Positions 1 through 7,779 are shown, numbered from the stretch's first letter. The stretch: DNA of 12,458 nt from Euryarchaeota archaeon UBA242 (GCA_002499015.1 DAJY01000090.1:9406-21863); one strand, 5' to 3'. Program-made: numbers and translations. The notes: generated by a model not told the origin, from the letters alone.

Positions 1-189
1 TAATTTCCAAAATCTATTTGTTGGGTTTGCAAAGTAGTGTCCAGTTTTCCAAGTTGAATCACTTGGGTTGTGACCAATGAATAATGTGTGCATTGGTGAA
101 TCGCCAATCGTCACATCTGGGATTTTTGCTCGGTAGTTCTGCACAGTTGTTGCATATACTCGGAGTTCTTCATTTTTGGTGCTGGGCAA
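1..189 (-). CDS. Mug/TDG-type G/T(U) mismatch DNA glycosylase, N-terminal part (runs off left edge)
   Basis: I translated the minus strand by hand: 63 codons stay open from about position 189 to position 1 and leave the window. The frame contains LFIGHNP (residues 36-42) followed by GHYFANPTNRFWKL (50-63), the N-terminal signature of the mismatch-specific uracil/thymine DNA glycosylases (E. coli Mug, human TDG), which excise U or T from mispairs in base excision repair. The Asn of the GxNP motif, which in the family positions the catalytic water, is present (Asn41). The usual GINPG is here GHNPS, so this is a divergent subgroup. No ATG lies upstream in frame; a TTG at 187-189 is the only plausible start I see, after a stop at 205-207, so the start is uncertain. 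The gene is divergent from the decarboxylase at 247. The catalytic C-terminal half is outside the window. Confidence 0.72.
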   Translation of the reverse strand, partial: MPSTKNEELRVYATTVQNYRAKIPDVTIGDSPMHTLFIGHNPSDSTWKTGHYFANPTNRFWKL

Positions 190-246
190 GCCAAACTCAA
201 ATTTTCAAGCCTTAATGCTATGAACCCCTTCGGCTGAGGGTGGATT

Positions 247-1674
247 ATGAGTGTCGAGATAGGGGTGAATGATTTCATCAACGCGCTAAGTCAACGTATT
301 ATCAGTTACCTTGAAAATTCCGATTCACCTGGTAAAGTAGTTGATTTTCTACCTGCAAGCTCATTGAGGAAAGTAACAGATCTAAAACTTCCTCTTGAAG
401 GAAGAGGAATCAATTCAGTTTTGGATGATATCGATGAATATCTAAGGTTGTGCGTTAAAACAAACCGTGCAGGGTTTATGAATCCATTATGGGGCGGTCT
501 TTCAATTGCAGGATTTGCTGGTGACATAATTGCTAACTTAAGCAATACATCGATGTATACTTACGAATTGGCCCCATTAGCAACACTGATTGAACAAACC
601 ATTATTTCACGAGTTGGAGAAATTATCGGATACCATCAATGTGCTGGTTCCTTGACAACCGGAGGCTCAAATGGCAACATGTTAGGAATTCTATGCGCTC
701 GCCAAGCGATGATTCCGACTTCTATACAGGCTGGATTTGATGGTAGAGAAATGGTTATTTTTGTTTCTGAAGAGGCACATTATTCAGTCTTGATGGCAGC
801 GAATGTAATTGGGATAGGCCATCGTAATGTAGTAAAGGTTAGCTGCGATGATGCTGGAAGGATGAAACCATCAGCACTTGAGTATGAAATTGAGTTTGCT
901 AGAAAAGAGGGTAGAACACCATTTTGTGTTGTAGCAACAGCGGGAACTACGGTTAGAGGTGCATTTGATCCAATCAAGGATCTTGCTGATATCGCCCACC
1001 GTGAAGGGCTCTGGTATCATATCGATGCTGCTTGGGGGGGTAGTTGCCTATTCTCAAATGAATTAAGTTCATTGATGAATGGTTGTGAATTAGCAGACTC
1101 TATTTGTTGGGATGCTCACAAGATGCTGGGAATGCCATTGGTATGCAGTATATTTATTGTCAAAGATAAATCAATCCTGGGTAGAGTTTGCGCACATGGC
1201 GATTCTGCACATTATTTATTCCATGAAGACACAGAGGATGTTGATATAGGTAGATATTCACTTCAGTGTGCTCGGCGAAATGATGCTCTTAAATTATGGC
1301 TCGCTTGGAGGGAGAAAGGCGATGCTGGTTGGGCGAAATTAGTTGACAACTACTATACTTTATCCAATTATTTAGAAGAAAGGGTCAATCAAGAAACGAG
1401 TTTGACTATGATGTCATCTCGTCAATGGACCAACATTTGTTTCCGCTATGACCCGCAGATAGAAGGTACTGATTTGAATGCGCTAAATATAGAGGTTAGA
1501 GAGAGGATGATGCAGGGTGGACAATTCATGTTTTCAAGAGCAAATATCGGTGATGATGTAATTTTGCGACTGGTAATTTCAAATCCGGAGGTTAGTGAAC
1601 AGACCCTTGATCAATTAGTCGATGATATCATTAAAGTTGGTAACGATATCATCAATGGAATTCCTGCTAAATAA
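247..1674 (+). CDS. Group II PLP-dependent amino acid decarboxylase (GAD/CSAD/aspartate decarboxylase-like)
   Basis: This is a 475-residue cytosolic fold-type I enzyme that removes the alpha-carboxyl group of an amino acid. Family marks in order are NTSMYTYELAP (100-110), GGSNGNM (139-145), His178 that stacks on PLP, ATAGTT (230-235), HIDAAWGG with Asp260 (258-265), WDAHK with the Schiff-base Lys292, and LQCARRNDALKLW (339-351). The layout resembles glutamate and cysteine-sulfinate decarboxylases more than the shorter archaeal MfnA tyrosine/aspartate enzymes. The substrate cannot be read off: the FNQL substrate-loop motif of GAD/CSAD is here FMNPL (77-81). Likely products are beta-alanine, GABA or hypotaurine; beta-alanine for CoA is attractive but unproven. 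The start is supported by GGGTG at 238-242, four bases before ATG. gcvT follows after 59 bases on the same strand, so they may be cotranscribed. Confidence 0.85.
   Translation: MSVEIGVNDFINALSQRIISYLENSDSPGKVVDFLPASSLRKVTDLKLPLEGRGINSVLDDIDEYLRLCVKTNRAGFMNPLWGGLSIAGFAGDIIANLSNTSMYTYELAPLATLIEQTIISRVGEIIGYHQCAGSLTTGGSNGNMLGILCARQAMIPTSIQAGFDGREMVIFVSEEAHYSVLMAANVIGIGHRNVVKVSCDDAGRMKPSALEYEIEFARKEGRTPFCVVATAGTTVRGAFDPIKDLADIAHREGLWYHIDAAWGGSCLFSNELSSLMNGCELADSICWDAHKMLGMPLVCSIFIVKDKSILGRVCAHGDSAHYLFHEDTEDVDIGRYSLQCARRNDALKLWLAWREKGDAGWAKLVDNYYTLSNYLEERVNQETSLTMMSSRQWTNICFRYDPQIEGTDLNALNIEVRERMMQGGQFMFSRANIGDDVILRLVISNPEVSEQTLDQLVDDIIKVGNDIINGIPAK
1621..1653. repeat. Perfect 9-bp inverted repeat at the 3' end of the decarboxylase gene
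   Basis: GATGATATC (1621-1629) and GATATCATC (1645-1653) are exact reverse complements separated by 15 bases, ending about 20 bases before the stop codon. The arms encode the similar peptides DDII and NDII, so the repeat may simply follow from the protein sequence. No T-tract follows it, so I do not call it a terminator. Confidence 0.4.
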
Positions 1675-1733
1675 TAACGTTATGACAAGTACTGTTGTTG
1701 AAGTTTAAGTGGCAGTAATCAATCGGTGATAAT

Positions 1734-2852
1734 ATGAGCGAAGGCAAACCAGTGCGCACCGCCCTATACGGGGAACATGTTTTACTCGGAGCAAACATTG
1801 TTGATTTCCATGGTTTTGAATTACCGATTTGGTATTCCAGTATCAAAGAAGAGCATCTAGCTTGTAGGTCAGGTGCCGGATTATTCGATGTATCACATAT
1901 GGGTTCATTTCGTTTTTCAGGAACTGATGTAAAGCAATGGCTCGAAAATATTGCTACACAAAAAGTGACTACTGTAGGTGCATCTCGATGTGCCTATACC
2001 CATTTTTTGGATAACAATGGCCATCTTATAGATGACATGATTTTCGCAGTGGTCAGCGATAGTGAAATCTTAGGTGTTCCAAATGCTTCAATGATTGGAG
2101 TCATGTGGGATTGGTTTAGTGAAAATTTACCCGAAGATGATTCAATCGTTTTAGAGAATTTATCCGATGCAACATCAATTATGGCTTTGCAAGGTCCAAG
2201 CGCTAAAAAAATACTTACATCTATCCTATCTGATGAGAACCATGTTGGACGGTTTAAATGGAAGCTTATTGAGAATAATCCTTTGAATATTTCTGGATGG
2301 ATTCAAGGAACTGGATATACTGGTGAGGCTGGATACGAAATATTCGTCTCCAACGAACAAGCACCTACTCTTTGGAGTGCTTTGATAAATGCAGGAGCAA
2401 CACCAATCGGATTAGGTGCACGTGACACTCTTCGATTGGAAAAAGGCTATCTCTTATCAGGTGTTGATTTTTGTTGGCCACCACTTCAAGAAGAAGATTC
2501 TGATGGTTTCCTCACAAGAGATTCATGGGAAACAAATGTTCCATTCGGAGTTGATTTAGAGCATGAATTCATTGGTAAAGATAGGGTGATTTCTCATTCC
2601 GCAGAAGATGAAAAATGGTGGGGTATAAAGTATGTTGAAAGAGGTCCATTACCGCGCCCAGGTAAAGTTGTAACAGATTTGAATGGTAATGTAATCGGTC
2701 GTCTATCTTCAGGTGCTCCTGCACCGAGTTTGGAAAATGTTGGAATCGGAATTGGATATATTAGTGGAGTTTCAGAAGGCGATGAAGTACTAATCGTTGC
2801 CAGTTCTAGAAAATCGGTTAAGGCGGTCGTCGTCAGACCACCATTTGTTTGA
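1734..2852 (+). CDS. gcvT: Glycine cleavage system T protein (aminomethyltransferase)
   Basis: GcvT transfers the aminomethyl carbon from lipoylated GcvH to tetrahydrofolate, giving 5,10-methylene-THF and ammonia. The 372-residue protein has the family pattern: VDFHGFELP (23-31), FDVSHMG (51-57), the IDDMI segment with the acidic pair Asp100/Asp101 matching the catalytic Asp region, QGP (153-155), GYTGEAGYE (194-202) and GLGARDTLRLEKGY (226-239), then a C-terminal barrel with FIGKD (279-283). Between LLSGVDF and FGVDLEHEFIG (about 247-269) there is an extra Trp- and acid-rich stretch compared with E. coli GcvT. GGTGAT at 1725-1730, just before the ATG, fixes the start. The stop codon abuts the stop codon of the convergent glycosyltransferase with no base between. 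gcvPA and gcvPB lie beyond that gene on the same strand; gcvH is absent from the window. Confidence 0.95.
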   Translation: MSEGKPVRTALYGEHVLLGANIVDFHGFELPIWYSSIKEEHLACRSGAGLFDVSHMGSFRFSGTDVKQWLENIATQKVTTVGASRCAYTHFLDNNGHLIDDMIFAVVSDSEILGVPNASMIGVMWDWFSENLPEDDSIVLENLSDATSIMALQGPSAKKILTSILSDENHVGRFKWKLIENNPLNISGWIQGTGYTGEAGYEIFVSNEQAPTLWSALINAGATPIGLGARDTLRLEKGYLLSGVDFCWPPLQEEDSDGFLTRDSWETNVPFGVDLEHEFIGKDRVISHSAEDEKWWGIKYVERGPLPRPGKVVTDLNGNVIGRLSSGAPAPSLENVGIGIGYISGVSEGDEVLIVASSRKSVKAVVVRPPFV

Positions 2853-3998
2853 TTAGTCATCGAGTAATGGCAATACTGCAGAGAGGAATCTTTTCTTCTC
2901 TCTTTGCGAAGATATTTTTAATTCAACCGTAGTTCCTCTAAGTTCTAGCATGGCATTACTGGTAGCCACTGCATCATCCCATGCAACTGCCCTACCAATC
3001 CCCTCGGATTCAGCCAGTTCACCCATCAAACAACCTGAGTTTACGATACTTGGTATTCCATTGGCAGCGGCGTCAAACATTTTTACTGGCAGTGCACCTT
3101 GCAAAATATTACCTCTCTCGGGAGGATATAATGCAAACATTACATCTAATCTACCGACTAATTCTTGAAATTGAAGCGGAGTAAATGCTCCACTAATCTC
3201 TGCTTCAATCTCACCAGATTCAACAGCATCCATAATCAAGTTTCGAACCTCAACTGCCTTTATTCCATCACCTGCAATAATGATCTTTGGACGTTTGGCA
3301 ACAGGTATTAGCTTTACAGATTCTAACAGTAAAGTAAAGGTTTTCAATTCACGAACTCTTCCTAGATATCCGATTGCCCATTTTTTCTGCTGAGGTGATT
3401 TATTTTCGCGGATTGACATTTCTAAAGGACGATTTTCGACGACTGTTGAATCAAGACCCTTTGATTTCAGGTATTGCTCAAAACCATCGTATTCTCCATT
3501 ACTTATCCTCCCACTGGTAGTGATTATAGCATCAGCAGCCTTTGCTCGTCGAAGCATTGTCGATTCCATTTTCAAACTTAACAATTTACGGATGATCGAA
3601 TTCGGTGCTGGCATTCGAATCCACGAATGGTGAAGGTCATGCATATCAAAAACAAATGGAATGCTATGGCTTCTTTTCATTGCTACTGCAATGGATAGTG
3701 TATCTGCATCATGGCAATAAATTAAATTGGGAGGTGAATGTTTGAGTGTCGCCTTAACCTGTTTAACAAATTGCAAAATTCCTTTGATGGTTTTACTCAT
3801 TCCGCCATAGGGAATATCACCCAGATGGTAGCGCATTATTCTAGCACCATGTATTGATTCGGATTTGCTGTTAAGTTGTAATCTATCAAAAGCATGTATC
3901 GTCACTTGGTGGCCAGCTTCTACTAACCAAAAGGCACTCCGTAGAACCCTTGGGTCGGGGGCGCAGGAGTTAGAAACCACCATTGCCACCTTCGCCAT
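2853..3998 (-). CDS. GT4-type (GT-B fold) glycosyltransferase
   Basis: This is a 381-residue cytoplasmic or membrane-peripheral enzyme expected to transfer a sugar from a nucleotide-sugar donor; the acceptor is unknown. The N-terminal acceptor domain opens with KVAMVVSNSCAPDPRV and LVEAGHQVTIHAFDR (residues 3-39), and includes HDAD (96-99) and DMHD (118-121). The C-terminal donor domain has GYLGRVRELKT (210-220), KIIIAGDG (238-245) and PVKMFDAAANGIPSIV (304-319), the equivalent of the GT4 E-x7-E region; the first acid is Asp309 rather than Glu. No signal peptide or membrane segment is seen. I start at the ATG at 3998 rather than a TTG at 4010, because the beta-strand that normally begins this family starts right there. 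It separates gcvT from gcvPA and shares an upstream region with gcvPA. Cell-surface glycan or protein glycosylation is a plausible role, with no direct support here. Confidence 0.85.
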   Translation of the reverse strand: MAKVAMVVSNSCAPDPRVLRSAFWLVEAGHQVTIHAFDRLQLNSKSESIHGARIMRYHLGDIPYGGMSKTIKGILQFVKQVKATLKHSPPNLIYCHDADTLSIAVAMKRSHSIPFVFDMHDLHHSWIRMPAPNSIIRKLLSLKMESTMLRRAKAADAIITTSGRISNGEYDGFEQYLKSKGLDSTVVENRPLEMSIRENKSPQQKKWAIGYLGRVRELKTFTLLLESVKLIPVAKRPKIIIAGDGIKAVEVRNLIMDAVESGEIEAEISGAFTPLQFQELVGRLDVMFALYPPERGNILQGALPVKMFDAAANGIPSIVNSGCLMGELAESEGIGRAVAWDDAVATSNAMLELRGTTVELKISSQREKKRFLSAVLPLLDD

Positions 3999-4036
3999 GA
4001 CACTTGGCAAACCTACCTAACCCATCAGTGATTCGC

Positions 4037-4044
4037 TTAATTAA
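4037..4044. promoter_or_regulatory. Candidate shared TATA element between the glycosyltransferase and gcvPA
   Basis: TTAATTAA is a perfect palindrome in the 135-base region between two divergent genes and is the most TATA-like string there. Read leftward it lies about 40 bases from the glycosyltransferase ATG, giving a leader of roughly 15-20 bases. Read rightward, a start site about 25 bases downstream would give gcvPA a leader of roughly 65 bases. This is pattern-based only. Confidence 0.35.
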
Positions 4045-4085
4045 TGAAATTATTTGCTATCGCACGAAGGATGAACATTATGACC

Positions 4086-4129
4086 GGTGCGCGCCCCGTT
4101 TGGCATGCACCCCATAGGGGTGAGGTGAT
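4086..4129 (+). promoter_or_regulatory. gcvPA leader: two competing hairpins ending in a strong ribosome binding site
   Basis: GGTGC (4086-4090) can pair with GCACC (4107-4111). Alternatively CACCCC (4108-4113) can pair with GGGGTG (4117-4122) around a 3-base loop. The two stems share bases 4108-4111 and exclude each other. The second stem abuts GAGGTGAT (4122-4129), an excellent archaeal Shine-Dalgarno site a few bases before ATG 4134. CACC at 4108-4111 could also mask GGTG at 4124-4127. The ribosome binding site itself is convincing and sets the gcvPA start; the regulatory switching is inference. Confidence 0.5.
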
Positions 4130-4133
4130 TACA

Positions 4134-5507
4134 ATGGTCGACCAACTGCCAAATCTCGGTAGAGAACAAGAAATGTTAGAGGAGATGGGACTATCCCATA
4201 TCGATGAATTATTCAATGATATTCCCCTTGAAGTTAGGATGCAGGGAGAACTTCCTTTGCGAGGTCCGCAAAGTGAAGAAGAAATAATTGCAGATGCTAA
4301 TAGGTTGCTTGGAAGCAATGTGGCACTTGGAGAACGGGTATCTTTTCTTGGAGCAGGCTTGTACCGTAATTACATCCCAGCCGCAGTCTTTGCGATGATC
4401 TCAAGAGGAGAATTTTTGACCTCATACACTCCATATCAGCCCGAAGTAAGCCAAGGTATGCTACAAGCGATGTGGGAGTTCCAAACTTTATTATCAGAAT
4501 TATTAGGTTTACCGATTGCCAACGTATCATTATATGATGGTTCATCAGCCAGTGCGGAGGCATTAACTTGTTCAGTGCGAGTGCATAATAGTAAAGCAAC
4601 ACAGAAAAATGTAGTCTATGTTTCACAATTAACTCCACCCGATAAAATATCGGTAATGAGAAATTATTGTCAAGGTGCAGGAATTATTTTAATGCCACTG
4701 AAGCATAATTTAGATGGAACAATTGACTTAGAATCGGCCAAAGAAGCAGCAGGAAGTTGTGGTGTATATGTTGAACAACCGAATCCACTCGGTTTACTAG
4801 ATGGCGGAATAACTCAACTAAAAGAGATAATTGGCGACAATACAGCACTGATTGTAGGTGTACAACCAGTCTCACTCGGTATTGTTGAGGCTCCAGGAAT
4901 CTATGGTGCTGACATAGTTGTGGGTGAAGGGCAACCTCTCGGTTCCCCAATTACTGGTGGTGGCCCGTTGTACGGAATTTTTGCTTGTGCCAAACCATAT
5001 CTTCGCTTGATGCCGGGGAGAATTGTTGGTCGCTCAATAGATGTCGATGGGCAGGTCGCATATTGTTTGACTTTGTCCACTCGTGAGCAGCATATTAGGA
5101 GGCACCGTGCAACTTCAAATATTTGTACCAATGAAACTCTTATCGCTTTGATGGGTGCAATGCATATGGCACTATTGGGTCCCGAAGGACTTAACCAATT
5201 AGCGGTTAGAAATATGACCGCCTGCTTATTGGCCAAACAAAAGTTGAGCGAGATACAAACAATTACAATCCCTCACCAATTCGGACATCATTTCAATGAA
5301 TTTGTTATTGAATTGCCGGGTAAGGCAAGAGATTGTTTAAATTATTTGGACAGCAATGGCATCATTGGTGGATTCGACTTGAATGCATGGTATCCGAATC
5401 AAATGAATTGGTTACTGATAACTGTGACAGACCAAACCAAAGCAGAAGAAATTGAATTACTCGCAGCCCATTTAGCATTGTGGACTTCTAAGGCGGTGAT
5501 GTCTTGA
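4134..5507 (+). CDS. gcvPA: Glycine dehydrogenase (decarboxylating) subunit 1, P-protein alpha chain
   Basis: This is the N-terminal half of the split P-protein. With GcvPB it decarboxylates glycine and passes the aminomethyl group to lipoyl-GcvH. The 457-residue sequence begins VDQLPN, then EEMGLSHIDELFNDIP (16-31), as P1 subunits do, and has FLGAGLYRNYIP (71-82), TSYTPYQPEVSQG (96-108) and YDGSSASAEA (134-143). It lacks the PLP lysine, as expected, because that residue is in subunit 2. The frame is open upstream to an ATG at 4044, but those 30 extra residues match nothing in the family and the GAGGTGAT site at 4122-4129 points to ATG 4134. The stop overlaps the start of gcvPB, implying translational coupling and equal production of the two subunits. 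Confidence 0.93.
   Translation: MVDQLPNLGREQEMLEEMGLSHIDELFNDIPLEVRMQGELPLRGPQSEEEIIADANRLLGSNVALGERVSFLGAGLYRNYIPAAVFAMISRGEFLTSYTPYQPEVSQGMLQAMWEFQTLLSELLGLPIANVSLYDGSSASAEALTCSVRVHNSKATQKNVVYVSQLTPPDKISVMRNYCQGAGIILMPLKHNLDGTIDLESAKEAAGSCGVYVEQPNPLGLLDGGITQLKEIIGDNTALIVGVQPVSLGIVEAPGIYGADIVVGEGQPLGSPITGGGPLYGIFACAKPYLRLMPGRIVGRSIDVDGQVAYCLTLSTREQHIRRHRATSNICTNETLIALMGAMHMALLGPEGLNQLAVRNMTACLLAKQKLSEIQTITIPHQFGHHFNEFVIELPGKARDCLNYLDSNGIIGGFDLNAWYPNQMNWLLITVTDQTKAEEIELLAAHLALWTSKAVMS
5495..5500 (+). promoter_or_regulatory. Ribosome binding site deciding the TTG start of gcvPB
   Basis: GGTGAT lies inside the last codons of gcvPA, three bases before TTG 5504-5506. The string TTGA contains both the gcvPB start (TTG) and the gcvPA stop (TGA). 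No other in-frame start lies close to this site, so the TTG is well supported. Confidence 0.75.
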
Positions 5508-7009
5508 GTAATTTATTTGACCATAAAGGTGCAGTAGGTAAAGGTTATTCTCAACCGCAACCTCTTCTTGCAGCACATATGATCACACTTCCCGAAAGTT
5601 TGACAAGAAAGAATCATGCTCGCTGGCCTAGATTGAGTGAGCCCGAAATGGTTCGCCATTATACATGGCTATCAAAGAGGAATTTTGGAATTGATACAGG
5701 ATTTTATCCACTTGGTTCTTGCACAATGAAGCATAATCCAAGAATCAATGAAGTCATTGCTCAATTACCTGGGATTGCAGATGTCCACCCCCATCAACCT
5801 GAACACCATCTCCAAGGTTTACTATCAATATTCCATGAAATGCAAGAGATGCTAGAAATTTGTTCCGGTATGGACCAAGTAACTTTGCAGCCTGTTGCAG
5901 GAGCCCAAGGTGAATTTACTGCAGTTCGATGCATACAAGAATATTTTAGAAGCCGGGGAGAGACTCAGAGAACTAAAGTGATAGTTCCGGATTCAGCACA
6001 TGGTACTAATCCTGCTAGTGCAGTAATGGCTGGCTTTGAGATCGTAGAGATTCCAAGTAGGGAAGATGGTAGAATCGACTTAGATGCAATCAGAGCAGTT
6101 GTTGATAATGAAACCGCTGTGATGATGATCACCAATCCCAATACACTTGGATTATTTGAGCCGGAAATCGCACAAGCGGCAGAAATCGTTCATGCTGCTG
6201 GTGGACAAATGTACTATGATGGTGCAAACTTCAATGCTATTCTTGGCATAACCTCGCCAGGATTGATGGGTTTTGATGCGGTTCATTATAATCTGCATAA
6301 AACATTCTCGCAACCTCATGGCGGCGGCGGTCCAGGTTCAGGTCCTATTGGAGTGAAGAGTCATCTTGCAGAATTCCTACCAGGTCCTATTGTTAAGAAG
6401 AGACCGATTAAGGCTGGTGAAGAAGCACATGCTATTGATGATTTATGGTTTGGCTGGTATCAGCCAGAAAGAAGCATCGGTAAAGTGCAACAGTGGCATG
6501 GTAATGCAGGAGCTGTAGTAAGGAGTTGGGCATTCTATCGCCGTTTCGGAAAAGAACTACGTACAATGTCACAGCATGCAGTACTCAATGCAAACTATCT
6601 ACGACATGCCATTTTTAGAGAAGCGAAAAAGGCTGGAGTTGACGATATGTTTTGTGATGGAGCACCTACCACTGTAGCCAAGCATGAGTTTACTTTATCA
6701 CTGCAACCAGCAAAAGAAAAGTATGGTATTTCTGCGATGGATGTGGCTAAGGGGTTACTTGACAAAGGTTACATGGCCCCAACAGTCTATTTCCCGTTAG
6801 TAGTCCCTGAATGCATGATGATAGAGCCTACAGAAACCGAATCAAAAGAAGTTCTTGATGAATTTGCTAAGAATTTTGTTGAGGTTTTACAAATTGACGC
6901 AGAGACATTGCGTGCTGCCCCAATAACAACTCCAGTTCGTAGAGTTGACGAAGTATATGCTGCAAGAAACTTATGCCTGCGGCATTCTTTTGAGGAAGAT
7001 GAGCAGTAA
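5504..7009 (+). CDS. gcvPB: Glycine dehydrogenase (decarboxylating) subunit 2, P-protein beta chain
   Basis: This is the PLP-carrying half of the split glycine decarboxylase. The 501-residue protein has FYPLGSCTMKHNP (67-79), the QPVAGAQGEFT region (129-138), DSAHGTNPASA (163-173), MYYDGANFNAI (236-246) and NLHKTFSQPHGGGGPGSGP (263-281) with the Schiff-base Lys266. All these are intact and the length is normal for the family, so the enzyme should be functional. It forms a heterodimeric P-protein with GcvPA, encoded immediately upstream with a one-codon overlap. The start is TTG. The product needs lipoyl-GcvH and lipoamide dehydrogenase, neither of which is encoded in this window. Confidence 0.95.
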   Translation: MSNLFDHKGAVGKGYSQPQPLLAAHMITLPESLTRKNHARWPRLSEPEMVRHYTWLSKRNFGIDTGFYPLGSCTMKHNPRINEVIAQLPGIADVHPHQPEHHLQGLLSIFHEMQEMLEICSGMDQVTLQPVAGAQGEFTAVRCIQEYFRSRGETQRTKVIVPDSAHGTNPASAVMAGFEIVEIPSREDGRIDLDAIRAVVDNETAVMMITNPNTLGLFEPEIAQAAEIVHAAGGQMYYDGANFNAILGITSPGLMGFDAVHYNLHKTFSQPHGGGGPGSGPIGVKSHLAEFLPGPIVKKRPIKAGEEAHAIDDLWFGWYQPERSIGKVQQWHGNAGAVVRSWAFYRRFGKELRTMSQHAVLNANYLRHAIFREAKKAGVDDMFCDGAPTTVAKHEFTLSLQPAKEKYGISAMDVAKGLLDKGYMAPTVYFPLVVPECMMIEPTETESKEVLDEFAKNFVEVLQIDAETLRAAPITTPVRRVDEVYAARNLCLRHSFEEDEQ

Positions 7010-7050
7010 TTATGCACAATTTGATAAAGTATTTGCATTGAACTAGTATC

Positions 7051-7704
7051 ATGACCCATGAGGAGTTAACCCAAATGGGATGGCACAGAAAAGACATTGA
7101 GCTAGGACTTGGACCGATTGCATTCCTCTATTCATGGTCACTAATCCCTATAGCAATTAGCATACTAATGTTAGTGTTTGACAAGTATACCGAGTATCTA
7201 TTCTATGCGTGCTTAAGTGCGCTAGCATTACAATCGGTTTCTTTGTATCTAATTATATCCAAGAGAAAAATATCCTTGCACTATGATTCGATTAAGAAGA
7301 GACTCATTATTACAAGTCTAATTTTATTTATTTTCATGTTTAGCCAATTTACTAACACTGAATATTCGTCATCAATACAGGTTATAGTGGCCATACTCTT
7401 TTCCTACTATATTCTAAATACACATCAAATAATTACGGATAACATTGGCTCAACTTATGAACGTCCGTGGAACGTTGAAGAACAATTGTCAAAGCAGGAA
7501 CTTCCCAATTGGGATGTTCATTCATATATATTCGGTCAAAAACTATTGGCCGATAGAAAAGTTCCAGAAATAGGTGGAATAGCGCGAATTTCTGGTCAAG
7601 TGGATGATGAAAAACTAAAGTTAATAGTTGATATTTTCGGCCACAAATCCAAAGATGAATTTGACTTTTCATTATTACAAATTGAGTTAAAAAGTGTTGA
7701 ATAA
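7051..7704 (+). CDS. Unrecognised four-helix membrane protein with soluble C-terminal tail
   Basis: I do not recognise a family. The 217-residue protein has four hydrophobic segments at about 21-43, 48-70, 84-100 and 108-126, short charged loops between them (KRKISLHYDSIKKR at 71-84), and a hydrophilic tail of about 90 residues (127-217) with several tryptophans (140, 154) and acidic clusters. There is no signal peptide; the N-terminus (MTHEELTQMGWHRKDIELGLGP) is polar. Two starts are possible. ATG 7051 has no Shine-Dalgarno site but lies about 25-30 bases after the AT-rich TTGATAAAG (7021-7029), as for a leaderless message. ATG 7075 follows GAGGAG (7060-7065). It sits 41 bases after gcvPB and 75 before purE, so it may belong to the same transcript, but nothing ties it to either pathway. 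Confidence 0.7.
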   Translation: MTHEELTQMGWHRKDIELGLGPIAFLYSWSLIPIAISILMLVFDKYTEYLFYACLSALALQSVSLYLIISKRKISLHYDSIKKRLIITSLILFIFMFSQFTNTEYSSSIQVIVAILFSYYILNTHQIITDNIGSTYERPWNVEEQLSKQELPNWDVHSYIFGQKLLADRKVPEIGGIARISGQVDDEKLKLIVDIFGHKSKDEFDFSLLQIELKSVE

Positions 7705-7779
7705 TTCACCTCTCTAAGTTGTTTGTGCAAATCTTTCTAAGAGACATCTTGAAGAACCACCCGCGATGGCACATGTAAC

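Noticed and set aside
1674..1683. 10-bp palindrome ATAACGTTAT just after the decarboxylase stop, as a possible operator
   Set aside because: Short AT-rich palindromes of this size are expected by chance, and no second copy or associated regulator is present.
1675..1733. Glycine riboswitch upstream of gcvT
   Set aside because: The 59-base gap is too short for the known aptamer and shows no paired-helix architecture.
4044..4133. N-terminal extension of GcvPA from an upstream in-frame ATG
   Set aside because: The 30 added residues do not resemble P-protein subunit 1, whereas a strong GAGGTGAT site sits just before ATG 4134, where family similarity begins.
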